Below are positions 26,501 to 38,194 of a stretch of 64,000 nt of DNA, piece after piece. The notes beneath the pieces are model-generated. The model was given only the letters and a program-made list of their open reading frames with translations. It ran no database searches and was not told the origin of the DNA. Position 1 is the stretch's first letter. Every line of letters starts with the position of its first letter. Origin of the DNA: Norana najaformis (taxonomy: Eukaryota > Annelida > Clitellata > Crassiclitellata > Hormogastridae); assembly GCA_964023275.1 (NCBI GenBank), contig OZ029928.1, positions 14,674,802-14,738,801 on the forward strand. Reading direction: 5' to 3'. Position numbers and translations under genes: made by a program.

Positions 26501-29500
26501 TACTGTCATATTAATAGTTATAAATCAGTTTCCAGTCTTGAATCTTTCAACTTCTAAATATCATTTGCAGGAAAAGGTGATTCCAATTCTCCCTTCAAGC
26601 CAGTCTGGTGAGATAAAAGAGCTGGAAAAATATTGTTGTTTAAGAGAATTACATCACAGTTCCCCAATTAAACGAATTACACCACAGTTAGTTCCCCAAT
26701 AAAAAGAGAGTGAGGGAACTTTACGGAAAAGAAGCTTCAAGTTAGGAAACATTTTGACTGATGTTTTTTGACAAAGTGGAAAAGCAAATGGAATGTAGTT
26801 GAGCTACATTGCAAAGTAGATCCATTTCAGATAACCATTTATTTATGGAAAAGTTTCAACCGACAGCTAGCGGCAGCCTACAGTAGGAAAGCAAACAGAA
26901 CACAGCTGAGCTACACGGAAAAGTAGCGGTTAGTCACTTATAACTTTTGCACCTAAGACTAAATACACTGATCCTGTGAAGACTCCAGCTCACAGAAGTA
27001 CATAAGAAACACGTAATCAGGTGACTTCATCTAAAATTCAGCGTAGGATAATAAAACCGATGCACAGGGAAACACAGAAACAGTCTGTACTGACTTTGTC
27101 GATGAGTTCTCTGTTGACGCAGTTTGGCAGGTTGTTGATATAGGTCTCGACCATTGCTTTCATCGAAGCACCAATATCACTGTCCTCATCTGATTAGACA
27201 GAAAAATCTAATTTATCAGCCGTCATTGACAAAATCTGAATTTCACACATCGCCCAAACAACACCCATAAAATCATACCAGCTTAGCAATTATTAATATC
27301 TATAAGATAGTTAAAAAACATCGAATTGGTGTATTTACTTTACTTTCCTGAATTTATATTAAATCTAGTGTTCAAAGCATCAGTTAGCGGTACTAAACAA
27401 CTGCAAATTAGTCAAGCACAGAAAATGAGTCTATATCATCCCTTTGAGTGAAACCTCAGTTTCAAGTGAAACTAAGGTTCCACCAACAGATTAGATACAC
27501 TGTTTAACAGAAAAATCACCTTTGAAACGATGTAGGTACAAACCCTCAACTTCGGCAGTCAGCATAGAGTTACATTCCTCCTCCATTTCCTCCTCTTTCT
27601 TGGCCTCTTTCTTAGTAGTGCTGCCTGCAGGCTTGCCTTCAGCTTTGTCTGATGACCCGCTTTCAGAAACCTTGTCTTCGTCGATCATCATTTCCAAGTC
27701 ATCTTCCAGTCCTTCCAAATCTAAACGAGAATTCGCACTGAGCATAAGCACTCTATTGTAAACAACATTTACATCCATCCATGCATCCATTTACCTAAGT
27801 CTCTCTTCCTTCATCCTTCTCTCCCTCAAACCCTCCATCGTCATCGAGTATGATCAGGCATCAGATACAAACAAGAGCTAATACCAGATCTCTAATTTTT
27901 GTGTTCATTTAGGTACACACAACACACATATATATCACATATATATACACAAATATGGACAATATATATATATATGTGTGTGTGTGTATATATATATAAA
28001 AGTAAAGAAAAAGCATTGCATATCCCACAAGTGAGTCATAGGGGAGACACTCATTTCCCTTTCTTTAGGCCCTGGGGCAGGCAATGGACAAATTCCAAGG
28101 TCCTGGAGACAGGGTCAGTGCATCACAGAACTGGTTATTTACTTGCCAGCTTATGCCAGTACCAAATTATACTGCTTGGTGACAGAGGCACAGTATGTGC
28201 AAACAACTTGCCAAGAGTCGTTACACAGAGTTGAACCCACAACAGCATGATCATTGACAAAACACATTACTGATAGACAACCGTGCCACACACAATATAT
28301 ATATATATATATGTGTACAGATAATAAAAATAATATATACAAATAGTTGAGAATTAATTTCTTACCATCATCCATAGTTGAGTTTGGATCTGCTGCAACA
28401 GTTGTCGGTGCTTGTTCACTGTCCTTGTACAAGATCTGACAAAGTAAACAATTTCTGCGTCACTACACAAAGAAAATGATCACCAGACGCATGAAACATC
28501 GTATGCACAGATAAGTAAGTAGGTAAGTAATCAGATGTCACAAAAACATTCTGAACCATCATTATTTCCATACTACTTGTTTTTCTTTCCTCAATAACAA
28601 ACAAATCTTAGTTCTACCCACCAACAGACATTCTTAAGAGATCACTCAGAATGATATAAACACGAAAAGAAGGATATCTTACTCCAGGGATAATGGCCTT
28701 AAGGTCTGGCAGAGTTTCATAGAACTGACGAGTATCCTCATCCTCAAAGACGCCAGAATCTGTACTATCCATCTGGAACTGTAACAAACACATTCACTAG
28801 CAAGTTAATCAAAATGATTTGCAACTACTAACAAGAACAATTAAACTTCTGAACGCTACGACACAAGACAAAACGGTTCATACCTTACCCTCACGCCTCT
28901 AAATAGACACTTTGTAGGGGTGCTACATAAACGCTCTAAAAAAATGAATGAACGAACATTTCCATGACCCTAAGTCCAAGAACCACATGCCAAACACAGC
29001 CAATTTAAACCCAACACAGCCTCAGCTATAGCAAATTTCATCTGAAAAACATTGACAAACGTTGCATAAAATCTTCACATGCTTTTTACGAATTATATAT
29101 TTAAGATAATAATTTAATCATAAAGGTTTCTGCGGTGTTGGTAGATATTGCACAGAAATGGCATGGCTAAACCATAAGTTTTATCAGTTCAGCACACAGA
29201 CTTCAACCTCCTTACCTCACCCAGCCTCCCTACTGAATGGCATATCAAAAGTACTGGAACAGTTAAGGCAATTGGCATACGTACATCAAGGCCTTTTGCA
29301 GGATTGAAAATGTCCAGTCCACAGGACTCTGGATCAGGCTTCAGCTCTGCAAGAAAAGCCCAATTGCATTCGCTTTATTTTTCAGTATAAAACAGAAGCA
29401 CTCGCGCACATCTGTTAGACATCAGATTGAAATTAACTATGCAGTGAAAACTGTACGGTTTTTCATACCCGCATCAACGCCTTTGATGCCATGAGATGTT

Positions 29501-32500
29501 AGACTGTGGGAACTGAACAGTCACCACATGATTAGTGATCCCCCCACATCTGTTACAGATCTACGCATAAAGAAGACTAAGAGCATCCCCTAGAACTAAC
29601 CCTGACAGCCATCCGTGGGTATAAGTGTTAGTTATTTAATCTTCTTCACCTCAGCTTCGTTTTCTTAGCCATGATGGCAGAAAAGGCCTTGTCGTCTGCT
29701 CTCCCCACTGGCAGTGTACAGTCAGTGCGCTCATTTCATATCCAGGTTTGCTAGGAGTCACATATATAAGTGCAGCAGAAGTTTCAAAACATCTACCTGC
29801 CTCGTGGGGATTTGAACCTTTGACCTTTGGGTCCACAGTCCAGCATGCTAACCACTAGACTAACCTTTTTCAGCCACCGTATGATTTGCAAAAAGGAAAG
29901 TCTTCGACAGACCCTTGAATGGAAACAAATGACCCCGCACACTGGACCTTAACAGGAAAAGTCAGAAGCAAAAGTCCAGCACATTGTATTTCATCTTATT
30001 TCTTGATGTTGCTAGCAAGAATTCAAAGTTCTTACCTTCTTCAGGCAGTGGTGGAAGATCATCGTCCAGCAGGTCCTAAACATCACCAAACCTCAAACTG
30101 AACTTCAGTCATTTCTGTGCCCATGCTTAATTTCGTTTAAACAATTTTTCTAGTCTAAAAGCTGAGCAAGTTTTACTCATTTACAACAAATTCGTCTACA
30201 GAGCGAAGTTGAACTGATGAATCATGTTACTTCTAGTTTTCCTCAAGCAAGGCCTCTTCCAGTCATTAACTTTAACAATTTCAAACGTTCTTGCACAGTT
30301 TCTGACTTTTTGATCTTTTCCTGAAGCCTGATTACATCTTTACAATGATGAAGTTACACAAGTAAGAATGTAGAATTTTTTTCTCAAATAGCACCTAAAC
30401 ATTAACACCAGAAGAAACTTACGGCCATCATAGTCGCATTTTGTAACAACTTTTGAAAGCTCTGTGATGCTGCTTCGTATTTCTCTTTCCTTTCAGTGCT
30501 CAATTCGCCTTTAGTCTACACACAAACAAGTCAGAAACACATCACTTAATAAGTCAGAAATCACATAAGGCTTTTTGAAAAACTAACTATTCCAATCCAC
30601 CTAATTTAAAACACAAAGAATTCACCTTACTTAGGAAATTACCTTATGTAGAAAATTACCTTACTTAGGAAATTACCTTACTTAGGACATACCAAAATTA
30701 CTTTAATTAGAACTTGCAAGTTCTACCCTGATTACAAAATTACAAGCTAGACAGGTTTCTAGTAAGTAACTCATTTTCAGTTACTGTTATACATCATAAA
30801 GCATTCCACGCTGCTGCCACGCAACTGACTAACCGTGCCTCAGATTCGCATTGTTTGTGACCTTGCATGAGCTAAAAATCTTTGTAATATTAATACTAAT
30901 AATAGTTGGACCAATCCTGAGAACAATAATCTTGCATTCTGTGATGGGGCACCAAGAGACAATAAATTAAGTTTTAATACTAAAGTTGGTACTTTGTTGA
31001 CAACATTTGACTATCATATTACTGACATATATGAACCACTAATCATATTTAATGAAATCACAACTAAACAATTATACACCACCTCTTCAAGGAAACTTCT
31101 CCCCTTTGTTCAACAGTTCTTAGTTGAATTGATATGACCTAGTACAAACCTGACCTAGTATGACATGACCTAGTAAGGACCTGACCTGACCCAGCATGGA
31201 CCTGATCTAGTATGGACCTGACCTAGATCAAGACACAACAAACTTTACACCGACGTGGCATACCTGCAGTACTCGGCGGTTCTGTTTCTCCATGTTGCGC
31301 ACCTCCTTGCAGTCTTGCAACAAATGTTTACACAGTGAGTTGAAGTAATCCTTGAGCAAATTACGACAGGCTTTCTGACGTTCGCTCGGCAAAACCTGTG
31401 AAGAATTCAACCACATGGCAACTGATGTTTCTTAAACCTTAGTTTATACAAACTAAGAATTATTAGCTGGAACTTCCATGAAGCGCTGCCTTCTAGAGCC
31501 GTATCACACAACATTACAATAAATTTATATTATAAAGTGATCAGGTTCTAAACCCAAATTCAATATGGGATCCCTTTCTATGATACACCAAAATTAACAC
31601 TATACCAATGCATGTTATAAGAAAATCTTTTGTACCACCTACCATAATCTAGATATACAAGGATACATATATACATGGATACATATACACATTCATACAT
31701 ACATATATATATTCATACATATATACATTCATACATATACACATTCATACATACATATATATATTCATACATATATACATTCATGCATATATACATTCAC
31801 ACACATTCACACATACACACTCATACATATATACATTCATACATACATACACACATACAACAGATATCTCATATATTTGATGCAGTATTAATAAGCACTT
31901 TCCAGAAGCATACCGGTAAACAGGAATTTCTAAAAGCCAAAGCTGTTCCAATTTACCTGACTGCGAGGAATTTCCTGGCCATGGGTTTCAGCAAGTAATC
32001 TAAATAAGAAATTTGAACAATAGCTTAGACAGTTAAGATATTCACAACCACAGCATAACAAGAGTGTTGCACAAAAAAGAAAGTTTAAAAATCTGCGTAA
32101 CACTATCCGTTGGCTACTATACTATTACAATGCGTGTATGCCAGTATACTGAGCTTTTTAATAGCACCACTGAATGACCTCTCAGAAACGATATAAGTAA
32201 ATAATACATTTGTTAATAATAATAATTAATGTTAATAATTTGTTTACATGGCTGTTAAAAAGATCTACACAGATGTGCCTCAACATGAAATATAACCTAA
32301 GTTATATCTGAAGGAACCGTGCAAACATTCGCAGGCAGACTCTTACAAAGACGTGGACCAAAGCATGGGTACACACGTTTTCCTCACAGTAATGTACATA
32401 AGAGAGGGAGTAGATCTCCACCTCCACCCTAGCAAAGCAAGTGACATTCTGACTGGTTTAAAACTGGGATGAACAGCCCCCATATGTATGCTGGGGTGAA

Positions 32501-35500
32501 GCCAAACAATGAGGCCCGACCCAGAAGTAGGATCGTGAACTCTACTCTTCCCCACTCGCGTTATTATTCTTCACTACTCAGTCTGTTACTAGCAAGCAAT
32601 TAACAGAGATCCTCATTACACTAAGTAAAATTGCTTTACAACTAAATCTGATATTGCCCTCCTTCTAAAGTTCAAACGTGCACACACGACCACGTGACAG
32701 AGCATAGATGGTGCTGAGCAATGTGTGTGACGGGCTTGACCAAGGTCCATACACGGTAACCTTTCTCAGCGAGGCTTGAACCCTTACTCTCCAAGTTACA
32801 AGGGGAGCGTTCCAACCAATCGGCTACCATGACCCACATACGAGCCGAGCTCTCTGACCAATCAGCTACCATGACCCACATACAAGCCGAGCTCTCTGAC
32901 CAATCAGCTACCATGACCCACATACAAGCCGAGCTCTCTGACCAATCGGCTACCATGACCCACATACAAGCCGAGCTCTCTGACCAATCAGCTACCATGA
33001 CCCACATACGAGCCGAGCTCTCTGACCAATCAGCTACCATGACCCACATACAAGCCGAGCTCTCTGACCAATTGGCTACCATGACCCACATACAAGCCGA
33101 GCTCTCTGACCAATCAGCTACCATGACCCACATACGAGCCGAGCTCTCTGACCAATCAGCTACCGCACACGCACTGATGCTTACCGGAATTTGCGAGCCA
33201 TCAGACCGGCATAGTCATCTCCACAGTGTTTGCAGAAACTGATGATAATTGTCAGGTTGTTGTGCTCCTCTTTATCATTAACCGTTAACAAGGTCAGCTG
33301 GTTGGCAAGGATTGGCAGACCCTCCTTCTCGGTAAACACTCCAACCGCCACAAGATCCGCAAACAGCCTCAGGTCAACTCGAAGTTTGCTCGGATTTGGT
33401 ACCTAGCAACATGACAAAATAATAACGCACTTAAAGCACATACAGAAATCAAAAAATATTTTACATAATGCTTAACGCAACTTCAAATCTTAACATCCAC
33501 AAAAATAAAAGTGGGTAAACGCCCAACAGATAAACATATAAAGAGAAAATAATTCTGGAACCGTAAGACCTTCTCTGGCTTTGAATAGAAAATCCATTTC
33601 CTAAAAAATTTACTGACCAAGATTATTTTCGTGTATGGGAAAGGTACAGTTAACATCGACGGCCTGGGCAGCCATAAGATGTCAAGAAACAACGTATATT
33701 ACTACCACAAAATTTATCTCCCGATTGTGACAAGAAATGCAACCATAACATGGTCATCCATTACTAAGGCCATGATCGTTTAGTTCTCTTGCTTAATTCT
33801 TTAATTCTGTTGTTTGTATAATTATTATACACCACCAATACATGAATGATTTTTACTTTGTCATCCTTCTTGGTCAGCAGCGCTTTGTGCCAGTTCTCCA
33901 TAAGAGAAGACGAGAAATCTGCATAGCGCTGATACATCAGAGAGCAGATTGTCAGGGCGCAGTTGATGTCAGACATCTTCAGCTTGGCTTCGACGATGGC
34001 AGCGGCCTGTGTACCACAAAAAATCAAAATAAAACTTAAACAAGCAGACTTTATAACTGTTGTCAGGTTTAGTAACTGTGCCCGAATGTCAAACGCAAAC
34101 TCATGTTAGAAGTACATTAGAATCTTTCTATGACAATTCTTTGTGAATCACGTTAGATCAAAACTGCGTCGTGGTGAAGTCATTTTCAAAAGCTGAACTA
34201 AATCTGGTATTTATGCCCAGGCTATACTGTCTCAAAATATGTTATATAGAAGCAGAATATAAGAAGGCTCCAGCATATATGCCCAGTTATGCTAAATATG
34301 GCTTCAGTGTGTATGCCCAGTTATTTTTACACTGTCAATTCCTGACTGATCCCAAAGTTCTCAGGATGGCATTTCTCAATATAGAAAGCCACACATAGCC
34401 AAGCCTCAAACAAGAAACAGAAAAATATAAAAATATTTGAAAAATGCTCACCACTTCACCGACGTATTTTGTTAAATTCAGAGAGTTCAAGTCTTTGACC
34501 AGAGAATCTTTCTGGCTCTCCGTTAGATTTTTCTACAATCCCAAGATAAACTTCTTCAGTAAAAACAAGTCAAAGGAAACACTCATATGCAAACTTCTAC
34601 AGCACCACTACTGTAACACAGACGCATCAACTGATTGTTGCTTCTAAACAAAACCGCATTCTAAAAGCAAAATCTTTAGGATGAAGCCAGTAAAGATCTA
34701 TGACATCACAAAGAAATAATCATAACAAGAAAAACGAAACATTAACCAAAAGGTAAGTTGTACGCTAACATTATTGTGAGCATTCTAGCTCTCCTAGGTT
34801 TAGCTGCAACACCAGAAAACAGATGGCATAGCAGCCATAGCCTTCCGACATATTTTAAGGGGAAATTCCAATATTTTTCTTTAAATAAAAAAATAAAGTA
34901 CAACCAAAAATAGAACAGAATTTACAAATAAAAGATCTTACTAATTTTTTCACAAAAGCTGTGTTCTTTTTCAGGTTAGACTCTAATTTGAAGAAAAATG
35001 ACTCATCAGGGCGGTTTTCTACATAAAAAGAAAATATGAAAATCACTTAAATATGCCTTACAAATTTTCAAATTTAAAATACTTGATATGAAAGCACCAA
35101 ATAAACTCATTTAAAACAGAAGCGACAGAAGCAAACATTAGCAAACATATCAGATTCTCAACTTTCTTTAAAGTGAACATTTTAATGTTACCTAAGACAC
35201 TTACAACATATCACGAATGAATGGCCGTCATAAAATCTTTAATGTTGTAGCATGCCAAACAATGCAGAAATTAATTGCCTGTAGAGCTTTCAACATTCAT
35301 TCATTCATTCATTCAGAGCATCTATATAGCACCCTTTCAAGCAGTATACTCAGAGACATTCCCAGACCAGCTCTGGCAAAAGAGAACAATTTTCAACAGT
35401 TGGTGAAGTGTATCTAGCGTCCCTCATAAGAAGGAACCGCAGGTTAAGAGAGTGGCCATTCCACCTAGATGGCCCAACCACTGAGAAGGCACAATGTTGC

Positions 35501-38194
35501 ACTGTTGTAGCATGCATAAAAGGAACAACAATTTTTACTTTTCAGGCTGTTATATAGAGAAAATAAAAATATCAATGCAAGTTTGAAATGTCTATTTTCA
35601 ACCTAATCGGACTACTTCTGACAGTATGAAGCATTATTCAATGCAAAGGCGACAAATCCGTTTCATTTATTTATCTGTTTAATTTGATCTAAGCTCTACA
35701 ACCTAAGGCATCAAGCAATGATCATTTAAAACTGAAATCGCAGTCCACAGTCTTCAAAACTGTTGCTAAGTCAGGAGACGAAAGCCAAAGATTATCATGT
35801 AATTGTTTCAGAAGAGTTCCAAAAACATATCCTATGCAACGCAGACGGAAGGAAAATGGCAGACATTAATGTACGCCAAAGGAAAATAACAGTGAACGTA
35901 AATTCCAAGGAATATACCTGCAGCTTTCAGGTTCTGCTCTCGTAAAACAGCCCTGAAATCGATTCTTTCTTTGGTTTCTTTGATAAACTCATCTAGACAC
36001 TTCTGAAAGTTAAAAAAGTTCAAATTAAAAACAACATGTAAATACCAGTAGAAGAAATAAAAACAAAAATAACGAGAAAAATCAAGAGAATAAGTGTTTT
36101 TGCATTACTCAAACATAAATGATTTCAGCAATCAATGTGAGGTATTAAAAAAGCTTTGTAAAAATTTGTACTTTAAATTTTCAAGAAAGCCTGAAAATTC
36201 TGACAGGGAATATTTACCAGTTCTTCCTCTTTTATCCTTTGCTGTTCTTCTTCCTCAAGACGCTGAAAAGAAAGTCAAAGTCAAATTTTACTTAGGCCAG
36301 ATGTCTATTTATTTTAATCCAATCTGAAGTCTTTCTGTAATGTGAGGCATCAAAATATAGTCAATTCAAAGTGAAATCAAAGTCTGCAGTCTTAAATAGT
36401 TTGAAAGATGGCTGACTGTAAAACTGGTTGCCACGCAGATAAGAGCAGTTATCACTTGCGATGAAAGGAAATGCAGAATTTCAAAGTTTCAGGATGCTTC
36501 TTCAATGCTGTACAAGAGGCACAAATAAAATGAATAACTGTCTGACTAATTTATTAAACGGCACGTTTATTTAACAACTCACTAACTGATTTCTAGACTA
36601 ATTTACCAAACAACAAGTTTAATTACTGACAAGTATAGTTAACTGATTAATTTCTAGACCAATTTATTGAAAAACAAATTGCTGATAAGTTCATTAAATG
36701 ACTGATTGATTTCTGGACTAATTTACTGAACAAAAAGTTTGTTTATTGACTGAGAACTTGTAATGCCCCCTCAAGACAAATGCTGAGTAGGAACCTTTAG
36801 CAAACCTTTAAGTACTGTGCAACTGCTGAAAGCCACTAACCAAAGCCTGTCCCTAGATAGCAGTGCATTACAAACTTCTAGTACAATTACAGTAAAATAA
36901 TTCTGAAGCAGAATTCTGTCCGAATAAATAAAGAAATAAAATTAGAACGGAAATCATTACTTTTCTTTCTTCTTCCTTTTTTAAATTCTCTTCCTCTCGG
37001 AGCCTCTCTTCCTCCTCTTGCCTTTTCAGTTCATCCTCTTTGTTCCGGCTCTGTTCGGCTTCCCTTCTCCACTGTTCCTCCAGCTCCACGGCAGATTTTC
37101 CCTTGTCTTTCAATTCCCTGCTAGGAATTCCTCTGTCGCGATCACTGAGTCCGGTTTTCTTCTCCTTTGGTGCTTGCTTCAGAAGATTTAGCAAATCATC
37201 TCGGCTAGAAATTCAGAAATACGAGGTTTTCGTAAAAATCACAATTAATTGCAATGACTACAACTATATAATAACTTTAGATGTTTTGTATGGCTGTGAC
37301 TAAGTGATGGTGAATGTTGGAGCTATATGGAAAATGATATGAGAAGAAGAAAGGAGTATGCATAAAGGTGAACTATCAACCTGTTGGATATCTGCTGTGC
37401 AGAACCTCAAGCAAACCTTTAACTACTGTGAAACTGTCGAATGCCGTTGACCGGTGCCTTGTCCCTAGATAGCAGTGCATTATAAACTTAAGAAAATTAC
37501 GAGAAAGCAGATCACAACCAAACTGATCAGAATCAAATGCTTCACAGCAAGGGCAGTTCAAGGCAGCAAGAAATCTATCGGCTAGAAGAAAACGTCGATT
37601 TTCACGGCTAAAAACTCACCCGTTATTGTGACCGACAGGCAGGTTGGTTGCATTGGGCACATCACCGTCTCCAGAAGGTTTACGCTCTGAATCTTGTCTG
37701 CTACGTGAGACAATACCAAATCCATCGCCCTTCTTGACTGGTACTGCATGGACATCGCCCTTTGCTTTTCGCTCAGGCTCGACACTAGCAGCTTCAGCAG
37801 ATGCCAATGACTGGCCGGCTGAAGCAGTTTTTGACTCACAAGATGAAGTGTCTGTTACCTTTCTTGAGCACGTTTTATTAGAAGCTGAATCAACGCCTAG
37901 CTGACGAGTTTTATCTCCCAACGGCTTCTTCCCGCGTCTGTTCTCCAGATAACCACGTCCGCCTCGGGTCGATTTTGTCGTACTCGATCCGGCTTTTAAC
38001 TCTGCATCTGTTGGTTTTGAATTTGCTTCTGCTTTACACGAATCTGTTGAGCTACCTCCCGCTGCACTGTTCATGCACATGTTGTCCTCAGCATCAGTGC
38101 AAGATTCCACCACATCGCTCTTATTTTCTGGTTCAGCCATAGCAGTGTCAACGTCAGCCACTTCAGGATCCATTCCAGTGGGTGCTTGACTCAT
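13872..38194 (-). CDS. UPF2: UPF2, regulator of nonsense transcripts 2 (NMD factor), 37 coding exons
   Basis: UPF2 bridges UPF1 and UPF3 on exon-junction-marked mRNAs in nonsense-mediated decay. Coding exons, 5' to 3': 38194-37620, 37204-36961, 36262-36218, 36002-35918, 35018-34942, 34532-34452, 34006-33857, 33402-33185, 31999-31957, 31395-31264, 30515-30423, 30075-30036, 29346-29285, 28778-28683, 28435-28366, 27720-27520, 27189-27095, 26402-26317, 25414-25306, 25083-25026, 24427-24372, 24100-23984, 23393-23166, 22662-22561, 21986-21927, 21125-20987, 20666-20524, 19812-19629, 19093-19010, 18517-18408, 17624-17499, 16851-16756, 16351-16264, 15626-15481, 15185-15123, 14684-14606, 14005-13872. 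They join in phase to 1504 residues; vertebrate UPF2 is ~1270, and much of the excess is a Ser/Lys-rich N-terminus. Visible in order: a charged E/R/K helix (exons 2-4), MIF4G-1 (KLESNLKKNTAFVKKL onward), an acidic linker (exons 15-16), MIF4G-2, MIF4G-3 (NQRRIS..FLGELYNYRMVE; DPPEHLFRIRLACILLDTCG), an acidic stretch (exon 31) and the UPF1-binding tail (FTLLTRKGNKQQ; YQHPKGAPDAD). Exons 29-31 fall in poorly conserved sequence and are the least sure. Confidence 0.95.
14040..14175 (-). mobile_element. Degenerate R1 3' end
   Basis: A diverged, shortened relative of R1 (AATTGTAATCTCAAAATTTC ... CATCTTATTCACGAGC) in the last UPF2 intron. Confidence 0.5.
15950..16088. repeat. 22-bp minisatellite, UPF2 intron
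   Basis: About six copies of GATAAGTCTACTGGCCTATG plus CA, nearly identical to each other, between the exons ending at 16264 and starting at 15626. Confidence 0.95.
16450..16600 (+). repeat. Degenerate tRNA-like SINE, possibly family T3
   Basis: It contains a B-box-like GTAGGTTCGAGCTTTCC and the AAGGACCCTCGACAAGTTGC body word seen in T3. The A box is poorly preserved. Confidence 0.4.
17945..18188 (-). repeat. tRNA-derived SINE, family T2
   Basis: Matches 28019-28293 through CATACCCCACAAGTGAGA, GGTCCTGGACACAGGGCCAG, CAGCTTATGCCAGTACCAAA and the tRNA-like end on the minus strand (CGGCACGATGGTCTGTCAGT). Confidence 0.75.
18310..18402 (+). mobile_element. Non-LTR retrotransposon 3' tail (short)
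   Basis: GGGCCGAGAGCGCCTCTGAG ... AAGTGGCGCTTTATAAATTT, followed by TTGATTACATTACA, matches the 3' tail of the reverse-transcriptase fragment at 50090-50772. Confidence 0.6.
19893..19937 (+). repeat. Partial copy of ~115-bp element R2
   Basis: AATGTTTAACAACTTCTTAT followed by GGCATCAAAGGCCGTTGACA is the start of R2; the rest is missing. Confidence 0.6.
20345..20500. repeat. (TA)n/(CA)n microsatellite cluster in UPF2 intron
   Basis: Three (TA)n tracts broken by short unique words, then (CA)n, ending about 25 bp from the donor of the exon 20666-20524. Confidence 0.9.
20832..20935 (-). mobile_element. Non-LTR retrotransposon 3' tail
   Basis: On the minus strand: GGGAGCGCCTCTGATGAGGT, an AAGCGGCACTTTACAAATTT-like stretch, then a short GATTACGATTATG tail. 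It is the 3' end also seen at 50690-50772 and 63420-63600. Confidence 0.65.
21186..21577 (-). repeat. T2 SINE interrupted by an R2 element
   Basis: The two T2 halves are 21186-21314 and about 21429-21577, with the tRNA-like head at the right end on the minus strand. R2 (21315-21428) sits between them and the 12-bp TTTACTTCACAG is present on both sides (21303-21314 and 21429-21440), as expected for a target-site duplication. Confidence 0.8.
21315..21428 (+). mobile_element. R2 element inserted in a T2 SINE
   Basis: TAGTAGTTCCTCAGTTTAAC ... CTTGGGACTGGCACTACCCC, with no coding capacity. The flanking direct repeat shows it moved as a discrete unit. Other copies: 19893-19937, 40892-41004, 59789-59908, 61234-61373, 61397-61539 (inverted) and 63813-63921. 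Confidence 0.75.
21799..21912. repeat. ~57-bp tandem duplication, UPF2 intron
   Basis: Two nearly identical copies of a unit containing ATTGGTGAAACTGTCCTGTA and GAGGAAGTTCATAACTGGCA end 15 bp from the donor side of the exon 21986-21927. Confidence 0.9.
23440..23735. repeat. (CCA)n-rich microsatellite, UPF2 intron
   Basis: Runs of CCA broken at intervals by TGA or ATGACC. It lies about 50 bp upstream (in the gene's sense) of the acceptor of exon 23393-23166. All reading frames are long and low-complexity (His, Thr or Val/Met) and are not genes. Confidence 0.95.
23735..23835 (+). repeat. T3 SINE body, head missing
   Basis: TGTGTAGGGACCTTCAGCAA through CTTAATAAATGAAGAAAT matches the body of the element at 12074-12258. 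The tRNA-like head has been replaced by the (CCA)n tract. Confidence 0.65.
24548..24798 (-). repeat. tRNA-derived SINE, family T1
   Basis: Minus-strand head CTGGCCTGGTTAGCTACAAT and a B box GCCGGTTCGCATAC. The rest aligns with 581-803 and 58025-58240 (shared AATGGGCGCCA, GAAATAAGCCAC). Confidence 0.75.
25485..25722. repeat. 34-bp minisatellite, UPF2 intron
   Basis: About seven copies of CCTTCAAGTCGTTACACTTC plus CATATCATCAGATA. It begins ~70 bp upstream (in gene sense) of the exon 25414-25306. Confidence 0.95.
26005..26165 (-). repeat. T4 SINE body (diverged)
   Basis: Shares CAGTGTACGGTCCATGTACT, CTCATTTCATA and GGGGGCACAAGTGCAGCA-type wording with the T4 copy at 29660-29872. The tRNA-like head is not recognisable. 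Confidence 0.5.
27930..28005. repeat. (TA)n/(TG)n microsatellite
   Basis: Mixed TA and TG dinucleotide tracts in the UPF2 intron after exon 28435-28366, directly next to a T2 SINE. A second short (TA)n at 28294-28315 flanks that SINE's other end. Confidence 0.85.
28019..28293 (-). repeat. tRNA-derived SINE, family T2 (longest copy)
   Basis: Minus-strand head GTGTGGCACGGTTGTCTATC with a B-box-like GGGTTCAACTCTG, then a ~200-bp body. It is the best uninterrupted T2 copy in the window. Confidence 0.8.
29660..29872 (-). repeat. tRNA-derived SINE, family T4 (tRNA-His-like head)
   Basis: The minus strand reads GGTTAGTCTAGTGGTTAGCA (A box), a GGACTGTGGACCC anticodon-like region and AAAGGTTCAAATCCCC (B box), then a body that recurs at 26005-26165. 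The GTG in the loop suggests a tRNA-His ancestor, but this is only a resemblance. Confidence 0.75.
31130..31230. repeat. Degenerate CCTGACCTAGTATGA tandem repeat
   Basis: Five or six imperfect copies of a 14-20-bp unit, ending ~30 bp from the donor of exon 31395-31264 in UPF2. Confidence 0.75.
31660..31860. repeat. (TACA)n/ATTCATACATA microsatellite
   Basis: A variant tetranucleotide tract in the UPF2 intron between exons 31999-31957 and 31395-31264. Confidence 0.9.
32735..32830 (-). repeat. T3-like tRNA-derived SINE head
   Basis: The minus strand reads GGTAGCCGATTGGTTGGAAC (A box), CTTGTAACTTGGAG and AAGGGTTCAAGCCTCGC (B box), close to the T3 head at 12080. Its A-box end runs straight into the 42-bp minisatellite. 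Confidence 0.7.
32821..33164. repeat. 42-bp minisatellite, UPF2 intron, tRNA-A-box-like unit
   Basis: Eight nearly identical copies (start words at 32829, 32871, 32913, 32955, 32997, 33039, 33081, 33123). On the minus strand each unit reads GGTAGCTGATTGGTCAGAGA then GCTCGGCTTGTA, matching the A-box half of the T3 SINE head. The last copy ends 20 bp from the donor of exon 33402-33185. The period is a multiple of three, so both strands give long repetitive ORFs. Confidence 0.95.
35296..35318. repeat. (ATTC)n microsatellite
   Basis: A short CATTCATTCATTCATTCATT tract, followed by AGCATCTATATAGCACCCTT, which looks like the end of a dispersed element. Confidence 0.7.
36540..36760. repeat. Degenerate ~60-bp tandem repeat, UPF2 intron
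   Basis: Three or four imperfect copies built on ACTGATTTCTAGACTAATTT and ACAACAAGTTT-like words, upstream of exon 36262-36218. Confidence 0.55.

Noticed and set aside
32672..33242. 14-residue-repeat ORFs on both strands
   Set aside because: The 42-bp minisatellite period is a multiple of three, so both strands stay open. It lies within a UPF2 intron.
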